A DNA stretch of 44,523 bases. Origin: Rhizobium sp. J15. Its GTDB lineage: Bacteria; Pseudomonadota; Alphaproteobacteria; Rhizobiales; Rhizobiaceae. Position 1 is the first letter of the stretch, and every line of letters starts with the position of its first letter. The DNA lies in contig NZ_NWSX01000051.1 of NCBI RefSeq assembly GCF_002531825.1, positions 1 through 44,523 of the forward strand, written 5' to 3'. Shown piece after piece: positions 41,167 through 44,523 of the stretch. Position numbers and translations under genes: made by a program. The notes under the pieces are model-generated. The model was not told the origin of the DNA, made no database searches, and was given only the letters and a program-made list of their open reading frames with translations.

Positions 41167-41626
41167 GGAAGCCACGACGACGCTTTCTTCGGCTGATATC
41201 ACCGAGATCATGAAGCTGCTGCCGCATCGTTACCCGTTTCTCATGGTCGACAAGATCATCGAGATCGACGGCGACAACACGGCGATCGGCATCAAGAACG
41301 TCACGGTGAACGAACCGCATTTCACCGGCCATTTTCCGGAAGCGCCGATCATGCCTGGGGTTCTGCTGATCGAGGGCATGGCTCAGACGGCAGGCGCCAT
41401 CTGCGCCAAGAAGGAAGGTCAGACCGGCAATCTCGTCTACTTCATGACCATTGAAAATGCGCGCTTCCGTAAGCCCGTCGTGCCCGGCGACCGCGTCGAG
41501 TTCCACGTCAAGAAGCACAAGCAGCGCGGCAATATCTGGAAATTCCATTGCGACGCCAAGGTCGACGGCGCGCTTGTCGCCGAAGCCGATATCGGCGCGA
41601 TGATCGTTCGTAAGGATCAGGCATGA
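41159..41626 (+). CDS. fabZ: 3-hydroxyacyl-[acyl-carrier-protein] dehydratase
   Basis: 155 residues. Hotdog-fold dehydratase of fatty-acid elongation, competing with LpxA for hydroxyacyl-ACP. Catalytic His58 (HFTGHFPEAP) and Glu72 (LLIEGMAQ). GGAGG lies 8 nt before the ATG, which sits inside the lpxD 3' end. It overlaps lpxA by 4 nt (ATGA). Confidence 0.97.
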   Translation: MTEEATTTLSSADITEIMKLLPHRYPFLMVDKIIEIDGDNTAIGIKNVTVNEPHFTGHFPEAPIMPGVLLIEGMAQTAGAICAKKEGQTGNLVYFMTIENARFRKPVVPGDRVEFHVKKHKQRGNIWKFHCDAKVDGALVAEADIGAMIVRKDQA

Positions 41627-42441
41627 GCAATATCGCCGAAAGCGCCCGTATTCATCCGATGGCCGTCGTCGAAGACGGGGCTGTCATCGGTGAGGGCGTC
41701 AAAATCGGTCCTTTCTGCCATGTCGGGCCGCATGTCGTCCTGCATGCGAATGTCGAGCTTCTGGCGCATGCGGTCGTCACCGGCCGCACCGTGATCGGCA
41801 AGGGTACGCGCATCTTCCCGATGGCCGTCGTCGGCGGCGATCCGCAGAGCGTGCATCATGGCGGCGAGGAGACGACGCTGACGGTCGGCGCCAATTGCAC
41901 GATCCGTGAAGGCGTGACGATGAACACCGGCACGGCCGATTTTGGCGGCAAGACGACCGTTGGCGACAACAATCTTTTCCTCGCCAACTCCCACGTTGCG
42001 CATGACTGCCATGTCGGCAACAACGTGATCATGTCGAACAACGTCATGCTCGCCGGCCATGTCGTCATCGAGGATCGCGTCATCCTGGGCGGCGGCTCGG
42101 CGGTTCACCAGTTCACCCGCGTCGGCCGGCAGGCCTTCGTCGGCGGCCTGTCGGCGGTGAGCTACGATGTCATCCCCTATGGTATGCTGAACGGCAATCC
42201 CGGCCTGCTGAGCGGTCTCAACGTCGTCGGCATGACGCGCGCTGGCATCGACCGCGCCGTCATCCACAGGGTGCGCCGCGCCTATAAGGCGATCTTCGAA
42301 GGAACGGCCTCCGTCCGTGAAAATGCCGCCGCTATCCGCGAGGAATATGCCGATTGCGAGCAGGTGATGCAGATCCTCGATTTCATCGCTGCCGATAGCG
42401 ATCGCGCCCTGTCCTCGCCGACCCGGGGACAGAAGGGCTAG
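41623..42441 (+). CDS. lpxA: Acyl-ACP--UDP-N-acetylglucosamine O-acyltransferase
   Basis: 272 residues. First step of lipid A synthesis. Left-handed beta-helix with catalytic His127 in NSHVAHDCHVGNNV, then the C-terminal helical domain (RRAYKAIFEGTASVRENAAA). Start overlaps the fabZ stop by 4 nt. Length is slightly above E. coli LpxA (262). Confidence 0.97.
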   Translation: MSNIAESARIHPMAVVEDGAVIGEGVKIGPFCHVGPHVVLHANVELLAHAVVTGRTVIGKGTRIFPMAVVGGDPQSVHHGGEETTLTVGANCTIREGVTMNTGTADFGGKTTVGDNNLFLANSHVAHDCHVGNNVIMSNNVMLAGHVVIEDRVILGGGSAVHQFTRVGRQAFVGGLSAVSYDVIPYGMLNGNPGLLSGLNVVGMTRAGIDRAVIHRVRRAYKAIFEGTASVRENAAAIREEYADCEQVMQILDFIAADSDRALSSPTRGQKG

Positions 42442-42444
42442 CGC

Positions 42445-43326
42445 GTGGCTTTATCCGGCGACACCGCGGCGGGCCGGCTGGCGATCATCGCCGGCGGCGG
42501 CCTTCTGCCTTCCTATGTCGCCGAAGCCGCCCGTGCGGCCGGCGAAAATCCCGTCATCGTGGCGCTGAAGGATGAAAGCGACCGCCGCTGGGAAGGCTAT
42601 GATCACGCCGTCATCGGCATCGGCGATTTCGCGGCCCTCGACAGTCTCTTCAATCGCTACGGCGTCGGCCGCGTCGTCATGTCCGGCAGCGTTCGCCGCC
42701 GGCCGGAATGGCGCGAGGTGCGCCCCACGCTGCGCATCCTGATGAAGGTGCCGGCCACCATCCGCACGCTGCTCTCCGGCGGTGACGATACCGTTCTTCA
42801 GATGGTAATCCGACTGATCGAGGGAAACGGCCGGCGCGTCGTCGGCGCCCATGAGATCGCCCCGGATCTGCTTGCCTCCGTCGGCCCGCTTGGTGCGGTG
42901 ACACCGTCCGAGGAGGACCGGCGCGATATCGCCCGCGCGGCCGAAGCCGCCGAGATGCTCGGAAGGCTCGATGTCGGGCAGGGCGCTATAAGCATCGGCG
43001 GCCGCATCGTCGCATTGGAGGGCCTCGAGGGCACGGACGGGATGCTGGAACGGGTCGCCGATCTTAGAGCCGCCGGCCGCATCTCGCCGCGCCGCCGCGG
43101 TGCGCTCGTCAAGCTCTGCAAGCCGCAGCAGGATATCCGCGCCGACCTGCCGGCGATCGGGATCTCCACGATTCTCAACGCAAAAAAAGCCGGCCTTGGC
43201 GGCATCGCCGTAGAGGCCGGCCGCTCTCTGGTGCTCGATCGCGCTGCCGTCATCAAGGCCGCCGATGAAGCCGGGTTGTTCGTCTGCGGCATCGACCGCG
43301 GCTTGCCGGCAGGGGGGCTTGGATGA
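42445..43326 (+). CDS. lpxI: UDP-2,3-diacylglucosamine pyrophosphatase LpxI
   Basis: 293 residues, GTG start 3 nt after lpxA. DUF1009 family: RLAIIAGGGLLPSYVAEAAR at the start, then the C-terminal catalytic domain with EGTDGMLERVADLRA and KPQQDIRADLPAIGI. LpxI replaces LpxH in most alphaproteobacteria, attacking the alpha-phosphorus to release UMP and lipid X. It overlaps lpxB by 4 nt. Confidence 0.95.
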   Translation: MALSGDTAAGRLAIIAGGGLLPSYVAEAARAAGENPVIVALKDESDRRWEGYDHAVIGIGDFAALDSLFNRYGVGRVVMSGSVRRRPEWREVRPTLRILMKVPATIRTLLSGGDDTVLQMVIRLIEGNGRRVVGAHEIAPDLLASVGPLGAVTPSEEDRRDIARAAEAAEMLGRLDVGQGAISIGGRIVALEGLEGTDGMLERVADLRAAGRISPRRRGALVKLCKPQQDIRADLPAIGISTILNAKKAGLGGIAVEAGRSLVLDRAAVIKAADEAGLFVCGIDRGLPAGGLG

Positions 43327-44492
43327 CCGGGACGCCGCTCAAGGTCGCCGTCATTGCCGGCGAAGTCTCCGGGGACCTGCTCGGCGCCGATCTCATCGCC
43401 GCCCTGAAGCGTATTCATGGCGGACCGGTGGAACTCGTCGGCGTCGGCGGCGAGGGGCTGCAGGCCGAGGGCTTGAAATCCCTGTTCGATTTCTCCGAGC
43501 TGTCGATCATGGGCATCACCCAGGTGCTGAGCCGGCTGCCAAGGCTGTTTACCCTGATCCGGCAAACCACAGCGGCAATCGTCGCCGCGAAGCCGGATAT
43601 TCTGCTCATCATCGACAGCCCGGATTTCAGCCATCGCGTCGCCAAGCGCGTCCGCACCGCGCTGCCGGATCTGCCTGTCGTCAATTATGTCTGTCCGAGC
43701 GTCTGGGCCTGGAAGGAATATCGCGCGACGCGCATGCTCGGCTATGTCGACCACGTGCTCGCCATATTGCCCTTTGAGCCGGCGGTCATGCGCGCGCTCG
43801 GCGGACCGGCAACGACCTATGTCGGGCACCGCCTGACTGCCGATCCTGCGCTGCTGGAAACCAGGCGCCTGCGCGCCGGCAGGCAGCCCGGCAACGGCAC
43901 GATCCTGCTTCTACCGGGCTCGCGTTCCTCCGAAATAAAGAAGCTTCTGCCCTATTTCGAGGCTGCCGCAAACGAGCTTGCTGCCCGCAACGGGCCGATG
44001 CGCTTCATTCTGCCGACGGTGACGCACAAGCAAGCGCTTGTCCGGGAAATGACGGCCGGATGGGCTGTAAAGCCGGAGATTGTCGTCGGCGCGGAAGCGA
44101 AATGGAAGGCCTTTGCTGAAGCCGATGCGGCCATGGCGGCGTCCGGAACTGTCATACTCGAACTGGCGCTTGCCGATGTTCCTGTCGTTTCCGCCTATAA
44201 GGTCGATTGGATCATGCGCATGCTGACATCGAGTATCAAAACCTGGACCGGCGCGCTGCCGAATCTGATTGCCGATTATGCGGTGGTACCGGAATATCTG
44301 AACGATATCGTTCGCGGCGCAAGCCTTGCACGCTGGATGGAAAGGCTCTCGGCCGACACCTATCAGCTCAAGGCGATGAAGGACGGCTACGAGTTCATCT
44401 GGCAGCGGATGCAGACGGAAAGACCGCCGGGAGAGCACGCGGCGCAGATATTGCTCGATGTTCTCGCCAATAAAAAACCCGGCCATCTCTGA
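43323..44492 (+). CDS. lpxB: Lipid A disaccharide synthase
   Basis: 389 residues. GT19 glycosyltransferase joining lipid X to UDP-diacylglucosamine. Motifs: VAVIAGEVSGDLLGADLI, the family signature VCPSVWAWKEYRATRM, and LLLPGSRSSEIKKLLP in the nucleotide half. Length is normal. The TGA stop (44490-44492) coincides with what looks like the first three bases of an IS3-type end, so the last residues or stop may have been supplied by an insertion. Confidence 0.96.
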   Translation: MTGTPLKVAVIAGEVSGDLLGADLIAALKRIHGGPVELVGVGGEGLQAEGLKSLFDFSELSIMGITQVLSRLPRLFTLIRQTTAAIVAAKPDILLIIDSPDFSHRVAKRVRTALPDLPVVNYVCPSVWAWKEYRATRMLGYVDHVLAILPFEPAVMRALGGPATTYVGHRLTADPALLETRRLRAGRQPGNGTILLLPGSRSSEIKKLLPYFEAAANELAARNGPMRFILPTVTHKQALVREMTAGWAVKPEIVVGAEAKWKAFAEADAAMAASGTVILELALADVPVVSAYKVDWIMRMLTSSIKTWTGALPNLIADYAVVPEYLNDIVRGASLARWMERLSADTYQLKAMKDGYEFIWQRMQTERPPGEHAAQILLDVLANKKPGHL

Positions 44493-44523
44493 ACTGACCC
44501 CGTAAAGTTGGACGGTTTATTGG
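44490..44523. mobile_element. Probable left end of an IS3-family insertion sequence (truncated by window)
   Basis: TGAACTGACCCCGTAAAGTT then GGACGG resembles the terminal inverted repeats of alphaproteobacterial IS3-family elements, which begin TGAAC and contain CCCC...AAAGTTGGAC. Only 34 bases are visible and no transposase or partner repeat can be seen, so this is recognition by pattern only. Confidence 0.45.

Overview
This looks like chromosomal DNA of a Rhizobium-type alphaproteobacterium (R. leguminosarum/R. etli group). The grounds are GC-rich codon use, a complete four-gene aapJ-aapQ-aapM-aapP amino-acid ABC transporter operon, the alphaproteobacterial block rpsB-tsf-pyrH-frr-uppS-cdsA-rseP-bamA-lpxD-fabZ-lpxA-lpxI-lpxB, an EipB (DUF1849) envelope gene, a PHB phasin, and a short interspersed palindrome of the kind called RIME in rhizobia. 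The assignment rests on recognising protein families and gene order, not on a search.

Layout. 1-609: 5' part of a sugar-nucleotide epimerase/decarboxylase (minus). 610-1148: long intergenic stretch with a perfect 14-bp-arm palindrome. 1149-3265: small membrane protein and recJ. 3309-4797: three tRNA-Glu genes; the outer two lie in identical 106-bp direct repeats, and an AT-rich DUF3800 gene sits between the first and second. 4967-9143: M15-type lipoprotein peptidase, glyoxalase I, double cold-shock protein, DUF192 protein, tRNA-Pro, NDUFS4-like complex I subunit, tRNA-Arg. 9238-13088: a patch of poorly characterised exported proteins, including one built of seven perfect-register 14-residue repeats. 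13095-17551: aap operon with promoter and terminator. 17779-23395: metC, FAD monooxygenase, NDUFS6-like zinc protein, alpha/beta hydrolase, cysE, DUF3126, phasin. 23590-26449: clpS-clpA. 26529-29997: minus-strand group with an AAC(6')-like acetyltransferase, HIT, FemAB-like GNAT (DUF482), GDPD and RidA. 30134-30970: eipB. 31274-44492: translation factors, undecaprenyl-phosphate and phospholipid synthesis, outer-membrane assembly and lipid A synthesis. The final 34 bases look like the tip of an IS3-family element touching the lpxB stop codon.

How the genes work together. The right third supplies translation (S2, EF-Ts, RRF), UMP for nucleotide synthesis, the undecaprenyl and CDP-diacylglycerol precursors, the site-2 protease of envelope stress signalling, the BamA insertase and the first steps of lipid A synthesis. 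EipB nearby is also an envelope factor. ClpS delivers N-degron substrates to ClpA. Two accessory complex I subunits (NDUFS4- and NDUFS6-like) are encoded apart from each other here.

The most unusual observations are: an intrinsic-terminator sequence that doubles as the codons of a signal-peptide core (7466-7488); the 14-residue repeat protein (12582-12875); the DUF3800 gene between duplicated tRNA-Glu genes; a hairpin that could hide the lpxD start (40053-40103); and the AAC(6')-like gene. I found no CRISPR array, integrase, complete insertion sequence or complete defence system.
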